62,331 nucleotides of DNA from Candidatus Nitrosopolaris wilkensis (GTDB taxonomy: Archaea; Thermoproteota; Nitrososphaeria; Nitrososphaerales; Nitrososphaeraceae): contig QHBN01000043.1 in assembly GCA_003176995.1 (NCBI GenBank), forward strand, positions 1 through 62,331. Direction: 5' to 3'. Each line of letters begins with the position of its first letter. Within the stretch, counting starts at the first letter, position 1. This document shows positions 1 to 9,971 of the stretch, piece by piece. Under the pieces are notes generated by a model that was given only the letters and a program-made list of their open reading frames with translations, had not been told where the DNA came from and searched no databases. The translations under genes were made by a program, and so were the position numbers.

Positions 1-305
1 GTTTCAGTGATAAAACGACTACTTGGAGAACATATTACATCAAGACTAGTGAAAACACAGAACAGAGAATTATCATTCAGATGTATAGCATACAACATCC
101 ACAGATTGACCAATCTCATTATAATATTCAATGGTTTCTACTGAGCCACTTGCCATATATCTCGACAGTCAAATTGTTTATTATCTTCACATGGAATACT
201 GTTTTCTCCCGGGGTTGAAAATCCTATTTCCCCCTCAGCAGTAACAACCTCAGATTGTTATTCAATGGTCGATGTTCAGTGTCTGTCTCTTATTATCAAT
301 GTTTC
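1..305. other. No gene seen at the left edge
   Basis: I see no convincing reading frame or structured RNA here. The stretch lies downstream of the minus-strand secreted protein and probably holds its 3' untranslated region. Confidence 0.4.
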
Positions 306-1298
306 TTAACTTCCTATCAATTTTAAATCTGATATATTATATGTATCGCCCTGTGTATTTCCCTGAAAAGTCAGCTTGACAAATCTTGCTGTAACCTGTG
401 AGTCAGAAAAGCCAAATTGTTCTCTCCCTGAATTCATACCGGTATTTTGAGCAGAACCATGGCTAACGAAGTGTACTCCATCTGTTGATGTCTGTATTGT
501 GAAAAAGTTTATTGACTTTTCTCCGTTGGCAAATCCAATTTCAAGATTGCAAATCGATTTTTCTTGTCCTAAATCTAGCTGAACCCAAGAACCTTTCCCA
601 GTAGCTGAGAACGTCGGCACAAGATCATTACTAGTAGTATTCCCGTTGTTGAGAGTATTTAAAAGCGTGTTTGAATTGTTATTGTTACTGTCCGTAACGC
701 CTGCAATCTGGAGTCTATTTTGAGTACCGCATGATACTTGTGGGCTTACCGATTGACTGCCAATAGAATTCCCTTGAACGTTTGCCAATGTCGTAAACGA
801 TGTATATTGGTTATTTGGGAAGATGGCATGTACCTCTATCTGCCATATTCCTAACGGTCCTGAAATTTGAAATGCACTTGGGCCTACTTTCTTGAGAGGA
901 TGTACTGAAGGAATGTCCCCGTCATAGTCAGTGACAAATGCATCTATTTTTGTAGGCTGTTTACTGAATTGAAAGCTTACGGTATTGCCTGGTTGCACTG
1001 TCAAGTTAGCATTAGTATCTCCTGGCTGAGCAGGAAATAGGACTTTATTTAGCTGCCCGCTGTCGGTAAAAATAAAGGGGGACATACCATATTTATGATT
1101 ATTAAACACCAATTTGGCTTGGGGAGCTATCGACACGGGAGTCGATATCGGTCCAGCTGAAGTACTAGCGGCATATGCTATTTTGAACGGTGAGAAAGTG
1201 ACGGGCGTCGAAATAACCAGAATAGTTACGACTGCCAAGAATGTCGTGACAAGAACATTTTGTGTATCTTCAATCCCTTTCAAACGGAGATCTCCCAT
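306..1298 (-). CDS. Secreted/membrane-anchored protein with C-terminal F5/8 type C (discoidin-like) domain
   Basis: A 330-residue protein. Residues about 15-45 form a hydrophobic segment ending in an Ala-rich stretch, which fits a signal peptide or N-terminal membrane anchor, so it is probably exported. Residues about 190-330 resemble a discoidin/F5-8C carbohydrate- or surface-binding fold: a WVQLDLGQ strand, then ICNLEIGFANG, an ITIQTSTDG-like strand (FFTIQTSTDGVHF) and a closing RFVKLTF strand. The linker around residues 205-225 is Asn/Thr-rich, common in archaeal surface proteins and a possible N-glycosylation area. No catalytic domain is visible, so adhesion or glycan binding is inferred from the fold only. 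It is transcribed away from eL13. Confidence 0.7.
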   Translation of the reverse strand: MGDLRLKGIEDTQNVLVTTFLAVVTILVISTPVTFSPFKIAYAASTSAGPISTPVSIAPQAKLVFNNHKYGMSPFIFTDSGQLNKVLFPAQPGDTNANLTVQPGNTVSFQFSKQPTKIDAFVTDYDGDIPSVHPLKKVGPSAFQISGPLGIWQIEVHAIFPNNQYTSFTTLANVQGNSIGSQSVSPQVSCGTQNRLQIAGVTDSNNNNSNTLLNTLNNGNTTSNDLVPTFSATGKGSWVQLDLGQEKSICNLEIGFANGEKSINFFTIQTSTDGVHFVSHGSAQNTGMNSGREQFGFSDSQVTARFVKLTFQGNTQGDTYNISDLKLIGS

Positions 1299-1554
1299 CC
1301 TTTGTTCATAGACAATATTTGTATTGGAGGTATTTACACCATATTGAACTAACTACCAAAATAATAATCAGTATGAAAGATAGCGACGTTATTAATATTT
1401 CAGCTGAGACTCTATGTGCATTGGATGACCCCAGGGTACTACGACAGTAGTAGTATTTAGTTATATAAGTATTCGACAATCTATGATTCTCGATAACATT
1501 GTCGTATGAAAACTATTTTAATTAAACCTCTAATCCAATGTAATTAGAAAAGAA

Positions 1555-1884
1555 ATGAAGACACAAGTACAAGAACCTATTATCAAGCGTTGGAATAGAG
1601 GAATACAAATAGTTAGAGCGGGACGAGGTTATTCAAAGGCTGAGTTGGAGGAAGTTGGTCTGCGTGATGTCAGGGGCGCAAGAAATCATGGAATACCGGT
1701 CGATGAATTGAGAAGTACTAACTATCCTGAGAACGTTGAGCAATTAAGAGCGGTAGCAAAGACAATTATCGACTCCAGAAAACCAAAAACTGAAGGACTG
1801 GATAGTGAAAAGAGAACTGAGATCAAAAGCAAGACACCCACCACCAAGAATAAAAAATCGACAAGGAAAAAAACTTCAGAATGA
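1555..1884 (+). CDS. rpl13e: Large-subunit ribosomal protein eL13 (L13e)
   Basis: A 109-residue basic protein of the archaeal/eukaryotic 60S-type subunit. The N-terminal half carries the L13e signatures: an RAGRGYSKAELEEVGL segment, then ARNHGIPVDELR and a helix (NVEQLRAVAKTI). The last 35 residues are a Lys/Thr/Ser-rich tail that probably contacts rRNA. eL13 occurs in only part of the Archaea, including Thaumarchaeota and Crenarchaeota, which helps place the organism. The ATG at the ORF start is the only sensible start. An AT-rich TATA-like stretch (TTATATAAG) lies about 90 bases upstream, so the transcript may have a leader. No ribosomal neighbours are adjacent. Confidence 0.85.
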   Translation: MKTQVQEPIIKRWNRGIQIVRAGRGYSKAELEEVGLRDVRGARNHGIPVDELRSTNYPENVEQLRAVAKTIIDSRKPKTEGLDSEKRTEIKSKTPTTKNKKSTRKKTSE

Positions 1885-2041
1885 CGTGATCAGCTTCGTT
1901 TACCAGAATGGACATCAAAAACTAAGTTGATTAATTAAAAAATGGCAAAGTGATCCAGGAATTAGGGATTGATAGTGTTTGGAATAGTGGAAATTGCGCT
2001 TCGCCACATTATTATAATGCTAGAATATTACCATTAGGATC

Positions 2042-2503
2042 ATGCGTCTTAGGTATTGGAGAATAGGTATTCCTGATCTCGCCGAGGCAAATTATCCAAT
2101 TGAAAAAGTCAATCATTGGGAAATAAAATGCATGCAGGGAGAGTATCAGCACTTTGGTGTGTTCTGGTATAGGTACGGTACGCCCTATGACAAAGAACCT
2201 GTTCATGGAATATGCTTCTATTACAACGAAATTCCTCTATCCGTTGTTCAAGCACTTACAGATTTTCTAATGTCGAAATTTGGCGGTAAGGTCATTTACA
2301 GGAAGACCAGGGTTTTCCTACAAGGATCAAACGAGTTTTCAGACCCAAAATCTATCGGAATCCTCGCACAAGAAATAAGTCTGAAATTTAATGCGCCCAT
2401 AGAGATAACCATTGAATTTGAAAAGGTAACAAAAGAAGAACAAGATCAAAATACTTTCAACTTACCACCAAATAAGATGCTGCCTATCGTAGGATCAGAT
2501 TAA
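2042..2503 (+). CDS. Hypothetical protein, 153 aa
   Basis: I do not recognise this protein. It is rich in aromatic residues in the first half (several Trp/Tyr), mixed alpha/beta in character, has no membrane segment or Cys-rich motif, and ends in a charged tail. A TATA-like ATTATTATAATG lies about 28 bases before the ATG, supporting a leaderless transcript and a real gene. It sits between eL13 and a pentapeptide protein on the same strand, with gaps too long for a tight operon. Confidence 0.6.
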   Translation: MRLRYWRIGIPDLAEANYPIEKVNHWEIKCMQGEYQHFGVFWYRYGTPYDKEPVHGICFYYNEIPLSVVQALTDFLMSKFGGKVIYRKTRVFLQGSNEFSDPKSIGILAQEISLKFNAPIEITIEFEKVTKEEQDQNTFNLPPNKMLPIVGSD

Positions 2504-2610
2504 TGTCTAATCAGAAAATCGTAGAAATACACATAGATTTGAGATCCTATCTGATCAATCTTAGTTTATGAGCGCCTCCTTTTCTGTTCTTTTGTATCAA
2601 ATGAAAAAGA

Positions 2611-2620
2611 ATTTTTAAAT
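2611..2620 (+). promoter_or_regulatory. TATA box of the pentapeptide-repeat gene
   Basis: ATTTTTAAAT is centred about 26 bases before the ATG at 2641, the usual archaeal TATA-to-TSS spacing, so the mRNA is predicted to be leaderless. Confidence 0.55.
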
Positions 2621-2640
2621 GAGTAAAATAAGAGGGAAAT

Positions 2641-3168
2641 ATGTCTAATCCAAGCCTAGAAGAAGCTATAAGATTACTAACTGTTGGTAACACCGAGGAC
2701 TTTAATAGATGGAGAATGAAGAATCTCACAGTAAAACCTATTATTAACGGAATCGACTTTGTAGGCAAAGATCTTTCGGGTGCCTGTCTTAATGGGATTT
2801 CATTTGTCGGTACCAATTTCTCTCATTGCAATTTGACTCTAGTCAATCTAGTCCAAGCCGACCTTAGCAACGCTAATTTTGAAGGAGCAGACCTCACTGA
2901 TGGTCTACTATTGTATGCTGAAATGAAGAAGTGTAATCTTATCGATTCTAATCTAACGAGGACAAATTTAATGTGGGCAGATCTGCAAAGCTCCGATTTG
3001 TCAGGATGTAAATTATCCAAGACAATATTCGTCAATGCCAATTTGATGAATGTAAAACTTGATAACGTCGACCAAAATGGTGCGTACTTAAAATACTCAA
3101 AACTTAAGGGGACGGCTTGGCAAGTAGAAGAAAAAGAAGATATACGACACAAGGATCCTAAAAAATAA
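2641..3168 (+). CDS. Pentapeptide-repeat protein
   Basis: A 175-residue protein. From about residue 40 to 155 it shows the A(D/N)LXX pentapeptide pattern (for example ADLSN, ANFEG, ADLTD, SNLTR, TNLMW, ADLQS, SDLSG, ANLMN), which folds into a right-handed quadrilateral beta-helix. The first 40 residues are non-repetitive and the last 20 are charged. Such proteins act as scaffolds or, in a few bacterial cases (MfpA/Qnr), as DNA mimics of gyrase; nothing here shows which. It is cytosolic by appearance, with no signal peptide. Confidence 0.85.
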   Translation: MSNPSLEEAIRLLTVGNTEDFNRWRMKNLTVKPIINGIDFVGKDLSGACLNGISFVGTNFSHCNLTLVNLVQADLSNANFEGADLTDGLLLYAEMKKCNLIDSNLTRTNLMWADLQSSDLSGCKLSKTIFVNANLMNVKLDNVDQNGAYLKYSKLKGTAWQVEEKEDIRHKDPKK

Positions 3169-3473
3169 GTAAACTATTAACTGGACCGACCAGACGTCGC
3201 GATAAACTTAAACCCTTCTGGTTTTACTCTCAGAATTGACTATTCAGACGGGCAAACATACCTTATGTGAGAAACTAACTTCGAAGGAAGTTATAGAGAT
3301 CACATAACAAAGGAAAGCTGTAATTGCCAAGCGGCATCCATCCTCGATCCAGCTCGGATTAAATCGAAACTGTACGCTGATACATAGATGCTTAGGCTTG
3401 CGACATCACAAGTAATTGCTAGCTCAGGATTGATCCTTGCTTTCAATTTCATGGAACCGGTCTTTTAAAAGGC
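3169..3473. other. Intergenic, no gene seen
   Basis: Gap between the convergent pentapeptide gene and the broken radical SAM gene. I see no ORF with coding character and no clear structured RNA. Confidence 0.4.
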
Positions 3474-4552
3474 TTAAACAAGTTCTTCTGCAAATTCAGG
3501 CTTTTGTTGGCTAATCATTTTCCGTAACCCTTTCATGTAATTTTGGGCAAACGTGGTTATAGGTTGTGATGAATACCATATGCACCCAAGTACCTGACAA
3601 TCGTGGCATGTCCGTGCTATATCCCATTGCGGAGCACTCCAAATTTCTTCTACGCTCTTCTCAAGCAGGTTGTAAGTATTCTCGGGACTATTAAATTTCC
3701 AGCAGGGAACCATAACAGTGCCATTGCCATTAACAAAGATGCTTTTCCAAACACCACATTCCTCAAACATTCCCCGTCCGTGTTCTATTATTTGTTCAAA
3801 ATATTGTGCAGGAATCATAATTTGAGGAGAGGTATGAGTTTTCATGTAACCCAATATGCTCTCGCACACCTTTACCATAGTTTGTCTATCCGGAAGAAGA
3901 GAAAAATTAACATCAGATCTGTCCTCAACGAAAGTAAAGGAAACTGCATTTGAGCCCAATTCCTTCGCTCTATCAAAGTAAGTTTGATTAATGAATTCCT
4001 CGGTGTTGTATTTGGTTATGACGCTATTAAAGTAGTGGGGGACCTTATATTCAATTAAAAGACCGAGGTTGTCCATTACTTTCCGAAATATTCGTGGAGA
4101 AACACCTCTTACTTTACAGTATGGTTCTTCGAACATAGAATCGATGCTGCAGGTAATAAATTGAATATATCTCTTCAGCTCGTCAAGATCAATGGTATGT
4201 AGAAGAGCAATTAGTTATCAAGGTTATGGGTAGCTGGAGATTGTTAAGATAACGGATAAGTTCCATAAAATCTGCTCGGCTGGTAGGTTCCGCCACCTTC
4301 CACAATTGACCAGATACAATACTTTGAAATTTTGTCGAAAATGTCCTTCCACTGTTGAGTAGAAAGATCCTTTTTCCTGGCAACTTTAATCTGGCCATCC
4401 TTATCAGTGTCGCCAAAAGGGCACAAGGGACAATAAAAGTTACAGTAATGTGTGAGGCTAAAAACCGCAATTAATGGACGTCTCCTTCCAATAATCCTGT
4501 TGCCCGACCACTTTCCCAGTAGCTTGATAGTACGGATAGTGTCAACGACCAT
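3474..4552 (-). pseudogene. Radical SAM/SPASM protein, broken by two +1 frameshifts
   Basis: Three minus-strand frames join into one protein of about 360 residues. The first (from 4552) has the radical SAM cluster motif CNFYCPLC (CxxxCxxC). It should then read EGGEPTSRADFMEL, but an extra C (complement of the G at 4292) shifts the frame inside the GGEP motif. The second piece runs to the TN motif near 4210, where another extra base shifts into the third frame, which reads through IDLDELKRYIQF into the long C-terminal piece (Met at 4136). That piece ends with SPASM-like cysteines (ECGVW, VPCWKF, CHDCQVLGC). Substrate unknown. Either a decayed gene or two assembly errors; neither site is a long homopolymer. 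Confidence 0.8.
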
Positions 4553-4639
4553 CTACACCCAGCTTGATACAAGGCATTTCTTTTAAGCATTTATATGCTG
4601 ATTAGAAGAGTCGCAAAGACTAGTATATCTAACGAAGAG

Positions 4640-5503
4640 TTAACGAAGCAACTCTGACGCCATTAGAGTATGCCATGTTTCTTTAACGTCGTGTGTTCTG
4701 ATTAGATTTGCGCTATTCAATATGCAGATTAATTCTGCTGCTGCTGATGGAATTAAACGTTCTTCTGGTTCTAAGTTGAACATATTTCCAATGAATGATT
4801 TCCTTGAAACGCAGATACAAATTGGTTTTGAAAATCTTTTTAGTTTCTTTAGATTCGATATCACTTCAATATCACGGATGTACCACGGGAGGTCTGTCAT
4901 TCTTGTAAAGAACGGGTTTTTTCCTTTTGGCCTGAAGAAGCCAATAGCAGGATCAATAATTATATTGTCAGCTGCAATAGAGGCGCTTTTTGCAATTGAT
5001 AGACTTTCAGTCAGAACCTTTATGGTTCCAAATACACTTCCTGAGGCGAGACCAGATCGGCCGTCGCTGCCACCGTAGGCTCCCATAATTATTGGCAGTC
5101 CAGATCTAGATACAATGTCTGCCATCTTCTTATCATATTTTAACCCTGAAATATCGTTGATGGCATCGGCCCCGACTTTGATTGCCTCCTCGGCTACCTC
5201 GGCTCTGGGAGTATCTGCCGAGATAGGCAAACTACAATTGCTCTTTATAACATCTATAGCGTCCCTTATTCTTTTGATCTCTTGTTCAACTGAAATGATC
5301 GTTTCGAGATAGGGTGCAGTAGACATGGCACCGATATCTATCATATCAGCACCTGTTTCTTGCATCTCCGTGGCTACATTAGCTATTTCATTTACATTAG
5401 TCTTAACGGAATTTTTGTAAAAGGATTCTGGGCTGACATTGATCACTCCCATAATCCTAGGCTGATCCTCCCCGCCAATCCTCAGCTTCCCGATAGAAGT
5501 CAA
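4640..5503 (-). CDS. folP: Dihydropteroate synthase-like protein (pterin-binding TIM barrel)
   Basis: A 287-residue DHPS-family barrel, which in bacteria joins pABA to a hydroxymethyl-dihydropterin. Family landmarks in order: MGVINVSPESF (residues about 18-28, canonical MGxxNVTPDSF), GADMIDIGAMSTAP (usually GADxIDxGGESTRP), PISADTPRAEVA, INDISGL, a central DPAIGFF, SRKSFIGN and a final RTHDVKET (usually RVHDV). The loop-2 change from GESTRP to AMSTAP alters residues that normally touch substrate, so the acceptor may not be pABA. Archaeal homologues are proposed to act in folate or methanopterin synthesis. It is on the same strand as dph2, about 135 bases downstream of it. Confidence 0.75.
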   Translation of the reverse strand: MTSIGKLRIGGEDQPRIMGVINVSPESFYKNSVKTNVNEIANVATEMQETGADMIDIGAMSTAPYLETIISVEQEIKRIRDAIDVIKSNCSLPISADTPRAEVAEEAIKVGADAINDISGLKYDKKMADIVSRSGLPIIMGAYGGSDGRSGLASGSVFGTIKVLTESLSIAKSASIAADNIIIDPAIGFFRPKGKNPFFTRMTDLPWYIRDIEVISNLKKLKRFSKPICICVSRKSFIGNMFNLEPEERLIPSAAAELICILNSANLIRTHDVKETWHTLMASELLR

Positions 5504-5638
5504 TAATAAGTTGGAATTACATTAAATAATATAATAGATTTTATAATCAATATGCTGTTATTGTCTTGAGTGATAGTTTATGTTGGCCTCCCAATCAATG
5601 CCCTACTCTAATTTTCTGCTGTTCAAGGAGAGACCAGA

Positions 5639-6658
5639 CTAGAGCCAGTGGTGAATTTTTAATAAATCGTCGATTGGTTCATTTTTAAGCAGTTTTATCA
5701 ATGCGAATGCTTGCGGGGTTGACAGCATAGGCTTATCGAAATGGTCATCTATGGCTATTCTTGGACATGCAACTTCCACAAAAGCATCTAGGCCCTTAAA
5801 GATTTGAACATGGTCATTAGTAATATTTGTCATTGCAATTAATTGGACTCTCTTTCCTAGCTGTTCAAATAATTTTTTAAGTTTAAGTGCCTGAATTTTG
5901 GCAAATTGTCCTTCCTTCAATCCAATAATAATGCCAATCCCTCGTGCATCCATTGCCTTGTAGATTGATAAAATGGCTTTCTTCTTGAACGTCTGGGCGA
6001 TCTTGTTAATTTGTGAATATTCCTCAAAATATGGATCTAGCATGTATGTCGGTTTTTCCGTTGACATTGCGACACTTACTGAATGAAATCTGCTCTGGCC
6101 AAGGAAAATGTACGCATCGACTAAGTTCTGGATGTCAAATGCAGGATAGAATTCGCAACCAAAAACCTGGCCATCGTTAAGCTGTCCTTTCCCTTTGCCG
6201 ATGATCACTTTGTAGCCATACTCTTCAAAGATCTCTTTGACATTATCAATTTGATTAAGGTGTTGACTGTCTGTCAATAATGATAGAGTCTTGTAATTTT
6301 CGTTTTGAAGAGATGAGGCACATTTTCTTGCAACTCTAGCAAAGCTAATGTCATCATAAGCATTGATCATTATTACCCTTTCGCCAAATGTCTCATTTGC
6401 AATGGTATGACCTATGTTGAATAAAATCTCAACCCCTAACATGTCGGCCGCCTGTGTATTGAGATCGCAGGATCCCCAGCAAGTATCTCCAATTATGTAG
6501 GCTGGAATACCAAAGTTTTCTGTAATATTGGCTGCACTAGTCTGGATTCTCGGAATAAGTCCCTCCGGTCCATTAAGGGCGACCGAATGCGGTTTTCGTG
6601 CATTTATTACTTCGTGTATTCTCTTTTCGTCTATTAGCATCATTTTCCTTTTCTTCAC
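5639..6658 (-). CDS. dph2: Diphthamide biosynthesis enzyme Dph2
   Basis: A 339-residue 2-(3-amino-3-carboxypropyl)histidine synthase. Archaeal Dph2 is a homodimeric non-canonical radical SAM [4Fe-4S] enzyme that transfers the aminocarboxypropyl group of SAM to a histidine of elongation factor aEF2. The three cluster cysteines lie one per domain: in GDTCWGSCD (about residue 60), in the middle domain (ARKCASSLQ, about residue 113) and in VEVACPRIAIDD (near residue 297). Length matches archaeal Dph2 (about 320-350). Two Met codons begin the ORF (MKKRKMM); the start is uncertain by a few residues. Confidence 0.85.
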   Translation of the reverse strand: MKKRKMMLIDEKRIHEVINARKPHSVALNGPEGLIPRIQTSAANITENFGIPAYIIGDTCWGSCDLNTQAADMLGVEILFNIGHTIANETFGERVIMINAYDDISFARVARKCASSLQNENYKTLSLLTDSQHLNQIDNVKEIFEEYGYKVIIGKGKGQLNDGQVFGCEFYPAFDIQNLVDAYIFLGQSRFHSVSVAMSTEKPTYMLDPYFEEYSQINKIAQTFKKKAILSIYKAMDARGIGIIIGLKEGQFAKIQALKLKKLFEQLGKRVQLIAMTNITNDHVQIFKGLDAFVEVACPRIAIDDHFDKPMLSTPQAFALIKLLKNEPIDDLLKIHHWL

Positions 6659-6947
6659 CAGTGACTAGTTTAGTAAAACTCAAAGGATAACAATGCCACA
6701 TTTTAAGGCTTTGGTGTAAGGCAAAATACAACTATATGGCCGCGGCCGCACTACACTCCACAAATAACATAGATTAAGAGATAGAAACATAGTAGATAAT
6801 GCAACTAAAGTTTGTGTACAGCGAGTGGCGTCGTCCATCGAGAATCAGCCCTTATGCATCTCTTACTAACTAGCGCACTAATGTACTAAATGAATAGTCG
6901 TGCCCCAACAACAGCAAGAACGGACCATAAAGATTTCGTCATCTTCT

Positions 6948-9638
6948 TCAAGAGTGCTCAATGTTAATCGAATATGAGTTACTAAAAATTTCTGGCGCCT
7001 TGTCGATTTGTTCGTTTTTACGCATAATAATAGATATTTTTTCGCGATTTGGATCGACGATGATTCGGCACCTCTGTGATTGTTGCATGATGTGAAAATG
7101 ATGTTCAAAATTGAGAGGCAAAGAATTATGTCTTAGTGATTCAGGGATGTGTGGTTCGAATTGAATCCTATTTTCAAGCATATTCAAGCGCATTCCAAGC
7201 ATCATCTCTTGCATTGCATAGACATACATCCCAACAGACCAAGCTTGAAGGATGCAAGAGTTAAAGGGTTCAGGTCGGTCGCCTCTATATGTTTCTGCAT
7301 ACATACCGTTTTCAGAAATTATACGTTGTGCCATAGATTCGATGTAATAAAGTGCCTGTTCTAGCCTGTTGATCTTAATCTCACTAATTGCGGCCCAACC
7401 CGTTACAAGCGGCCATACCGCACCATCATGATAAAGACTCGGATGATATTTTGGATCGAGACTGCTCAGTGTTCTTAGTCCCCAAGGGGTGGTTAGGTCA
7501 TTCTTCTCGATTCTTGTTAGGACAGAGTGAGCTTTGATTCGGTCGGCTATCGATTCTGTGAGTAACATGACGAGTGCATTTGGTCTAATACTGGAATCCT
7601 TTGTACTATCCCTTCTTATCGTATCATAATAGAAACCGTCCTTGTTATTCCAATATTCTCTCTCTACTTTGCCTCTGAGCTGATCAGCACATCGACTCCA
7701 ACGCTCTTGATTATAATTATCATCCGCAATCATCGCTAGCTCGCTTCCAATTTTCAAACTTTCGTAGAACAATGCCTGGACGTCGTTTGCGCTCTTTCTC
7801 CTATCAATATGGTCCATCCAAGTAGAATCCTGAATTGGTAATTTTTCGGCGACACCAGTAAATCCGTTTTCGACTAATCCATCTCTATCCACATCTTTTA
7901 AAAATCCCCAATTGACAAGATCAACGATCTGTTTCCAGCGATTTTTTAGATAATTTATATCTCCGGTCGCCAACACATATTCACGTATCGCCCAAGGAAA
8001 AAGAAATGTAGAATCAGCTGATCCGAATGTACTATCATGAAGAAAGGATTTACCGCTAATAATCATCGGCAACTCTCCTTTCATTGCAAGATTCGAGGTT
8101 TTTCTTGCCTGGTGATGTAGAAAATTTTCGATTACTGCAATAACAAAACGGTAATCTCCGATAGCCAAGTAACCTCTCAACGACCAACCTGTGTCCCTAG
8201 CCCAATAATTAGGAAACCTTGGCAGTCCTGCGCAAATACCTGGGCCTAGTCCGTCGTATTCTGCCTTTAAGTATTCCATACTCGTTTTTGCTTTTTCGAA
8301 TGCCTTAACTAGTTTTAAAATAGTAGAGTGCTGATGCGGAATTTGACTCGAGGATGCAAGATTTAAAGTAGAACAAGAGATCGATTTGAAATGATTTTGC
8401 GTGCTTTCCAGCAGTTGTTTATAATTATCCCGCATATACCGGTATTCCTTTAAACAATCTTCAGAACTAGTAAATCCGCCGGCGGCCACTAGCGCAAGCT
8501 CACTGGTGTTGCCTGCTTCAATATCAAGATCATATGAGATCTCCAAATCGTTATCAAAAGAATCCATTAACACTCTCGATGGTCTCATGCTCTTCGGCGC
8601 GACTCCAATTGTTCCGTAGAAATGCGCAAGATTTTTCTTGGATGCAGTTTGGATTTGTAAGCAATTGTCTCTCGTAAGTAGCTTAGAAAAGTTACTCTGG
8701 GAAATTGCAGCCAAGCCATAGCTGGTAATATTGCCGTCAACCACGAAGTGTATACGAATCTTCCGTCTTGATTTTTCCGTTTTCTTCTTCAAACTTAGTT
8801 TTGAATAATCCGCCTCTCGATCTAACAACTCCAATTTCATAACAAATCCTTTGTTATCAACTGGAACGAATAGTGTCCTCTTTACCTGCAAACCTGCCAC
8901 TTCGTGCCTCGTGTAGAGAAATCCATTCTCATGTCTAGAAGATACCACGAAATTTGGGAGTCTTTTACGTACCCCATCATCCATAGATATTTCCACTAGG
9001 ATCCTACCGAAAGCCCTAGCTGGTGGGACGAACAATCCCCCATTGTCATATCTTGTTCCCATCCAAGACCAGTTAGCCGAAAGCGAAGCATTTGATGAAC
9101 ATACAATATATGCTTGTTTGCCAGACAGAATTAACGGAGTTGTGAAGTTTTTAAAAATCGTATCCTCATTTGATGTAATAGATTCGGAATCATCCATCAT
9201 GTTGGAGGGAATAAAAATTCTCTCCTTACGATTGCTTAAGTAATCGTTAAAAGTAAATGGTATTATAATCTGTTCAAATCCTTCTAGTTTACTCAAAATG
9301 ACAATCTTATGTTTACTTTGTTCTTCCAAGCCACCATCTTTTATTATTAGGAATCTTGCGCTTTGAAACGGCTTAAATGGAATGGGGCGGTCTTCCGATA
9401 ATGTGGCTGCATTGACCACATCCTCTGAAGTTGCGATGAAAATTGATTTTTTTGGAACTGGAATTTCATCCACGTAGATATCTAGGGATACTATATTACC
9501 ACCTAGCGGAACAGGTGGATTTAGCAAAGAGAAAATAAATCCATCAAATTTATTATCTCCATTCACTATCGTTGCATTTTTTAAACTACCATCAATATAT
9601 GAAAGAACCGTATGTGTTTTATCAAGTGTCCTAACCAT
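6948..9638 (-). CDS. Glycogen-debranching-like amylo-alpha-1,6-glucosidase / six-hairpin glycosidase
   Basis: An 896-residue protein. The first 430 residues look beta-rich, as in the N-terminal glycogen-debranching domain. Residues about 440-840 form the (alpha/alpha)6 catalytic toroid shared by GDE_C, GH15 and GH63, recognisable from RFPNYWARDTGWSLRGYL, a GELPMIISG segment, DSTFLFPWAIREY, DVDRDGLVEN and DSTWMD, then SLYHDGAVWPLVTGWAA and the C-terminal AETYRGDRP. Likely role: removal of alpha-1,6 glucosyl branches from glycogen or hydrolysis of related alpha-glucans in the cytosol (no signal peptide). It stands alone, with no glycogen synthase or phosphorylase next to it. Exact linkage specificity cannot be told. 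Confidence 0.75.
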   Translation of the reverse strand: MVRTLDKTHTVLSYIDGSLKNATIVNGDNKFDGFIFSLLNPPVPLGGNIVSLDIYVDEIPVPKKSIFIATSEDVVNAATLSEDRPIPFKPFQSARFLIIKDGGLEEQSKHKIVILSKLEGFEQIIIPFTFNDYLSNRKERIFIPSNMMDDSESITSNEDTIFKNFTTPLILSGKQAYIVCSSNASLSANWSWMGTRYDNGGLFVPPARAFGRILVEISMDDGVRKRLPNFVVSSRHENGFLYTRHEVAGLQVKRTLFVPVDNKGFVMKLELLDREADYSKLSLKKKTEKSRRKIRIHFVVDGNITSYGLAAISQSNFSKLLTRDNCLQIQTASKKNLAHFYGTIGVAPKSMRPSRVLMDSFDNDLEISYDLDIEAGNTSELALVAAGGFTSSEDCLKEYRYMRDNYKQLLESTQNHFKSISCSTLNLASSSQIPHQHSTILKLVKAFEKAKTSMEYLKAEYDGLGPGICAGLPRFPNYWARDTGWSLRGYLAIGDYRFVIAVIENFLHHQARKTSNLAMKGELPMIISGKSFLHDSTFGSADSTFLFPWAIREYVLATGDINYLKNRWKQIVDLVNWGFLKDVDRDGLVENGFTGVAEKLPIQDSTWMDHIDRRKSANDVQALFYESLKIGSELAMIADDNYNQERWSRCADQLRGKVEREYWNNKDGFYYDTIRRDSTKDSSIRPNALVMLLTESIADRIKAHSVLTRIEKNDLTTPWGLRTLSSLDPKYHPSLYHDGAVWPLVTGWAAISEIKINRLEQALYYIESMAQRIISENGMYAETYRGDRPEPFNSCILQAWSVGMYVYAMQEMMLGMRLNMLENRIQFEPHIPESLRHNSLPLNFEHHFHIMQQSQRCRIIVDPNREKISIIMRKNEQIDKAPEIFSNSYSINIEHS

Positions 9639-9971
9639 TTAGCGCACCTAGGAGTTTAATCGTCTATTCTTGAACAAGGCTCAACCTAAATCTTAAAATA
9701 TTGAAATGTAAGAACGCGTAGATAAAATCATCTAAAATTATCAAATTCGATAGATGAATTTTTCCTTCTAAGAAAGGAATCATATTTAGTGTTCTATCTT
9801 AAGGTATTTTAATATTCATCTGCTATTTTCACAGCATCTCGGGTCTACCTGCTCGATAAGCTAGACATGTGTCGTGTTGATAAAAATACTCTAAGGAAAA
9901 TTCCAGCAGGTTCATTGCGTTGTTGAGAGGGATGTGGGCGCCTTCTTGTATATGGCCGATGCGTTACCGGT
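9639..9971. other. Intergenic between SRP RNA and the debranching enzyme
   Basis: About 330 bases holding the promoter side of the debranching gene and the 3' flank of the SRP RNA. On the minus strand there is a short T tract (GTATTTTTATC, near 9885) that could end SRP RNA transcription. No ORF is supported. Confidence 0.35.

Noticed and set aside
1114-1450. Two short plus-strand ORFs opposite and beside the discoidin-like gene
   Set aside because: The first is antisense to the signal peptide region; the second lacks protein-like features or a promoter.
4189-4470. 93-aa minus ORF as a separate gene
   Set aside because: It is the middle frame of the broken radical SAM gene; only its part after the first frameshift is real coding sequence.
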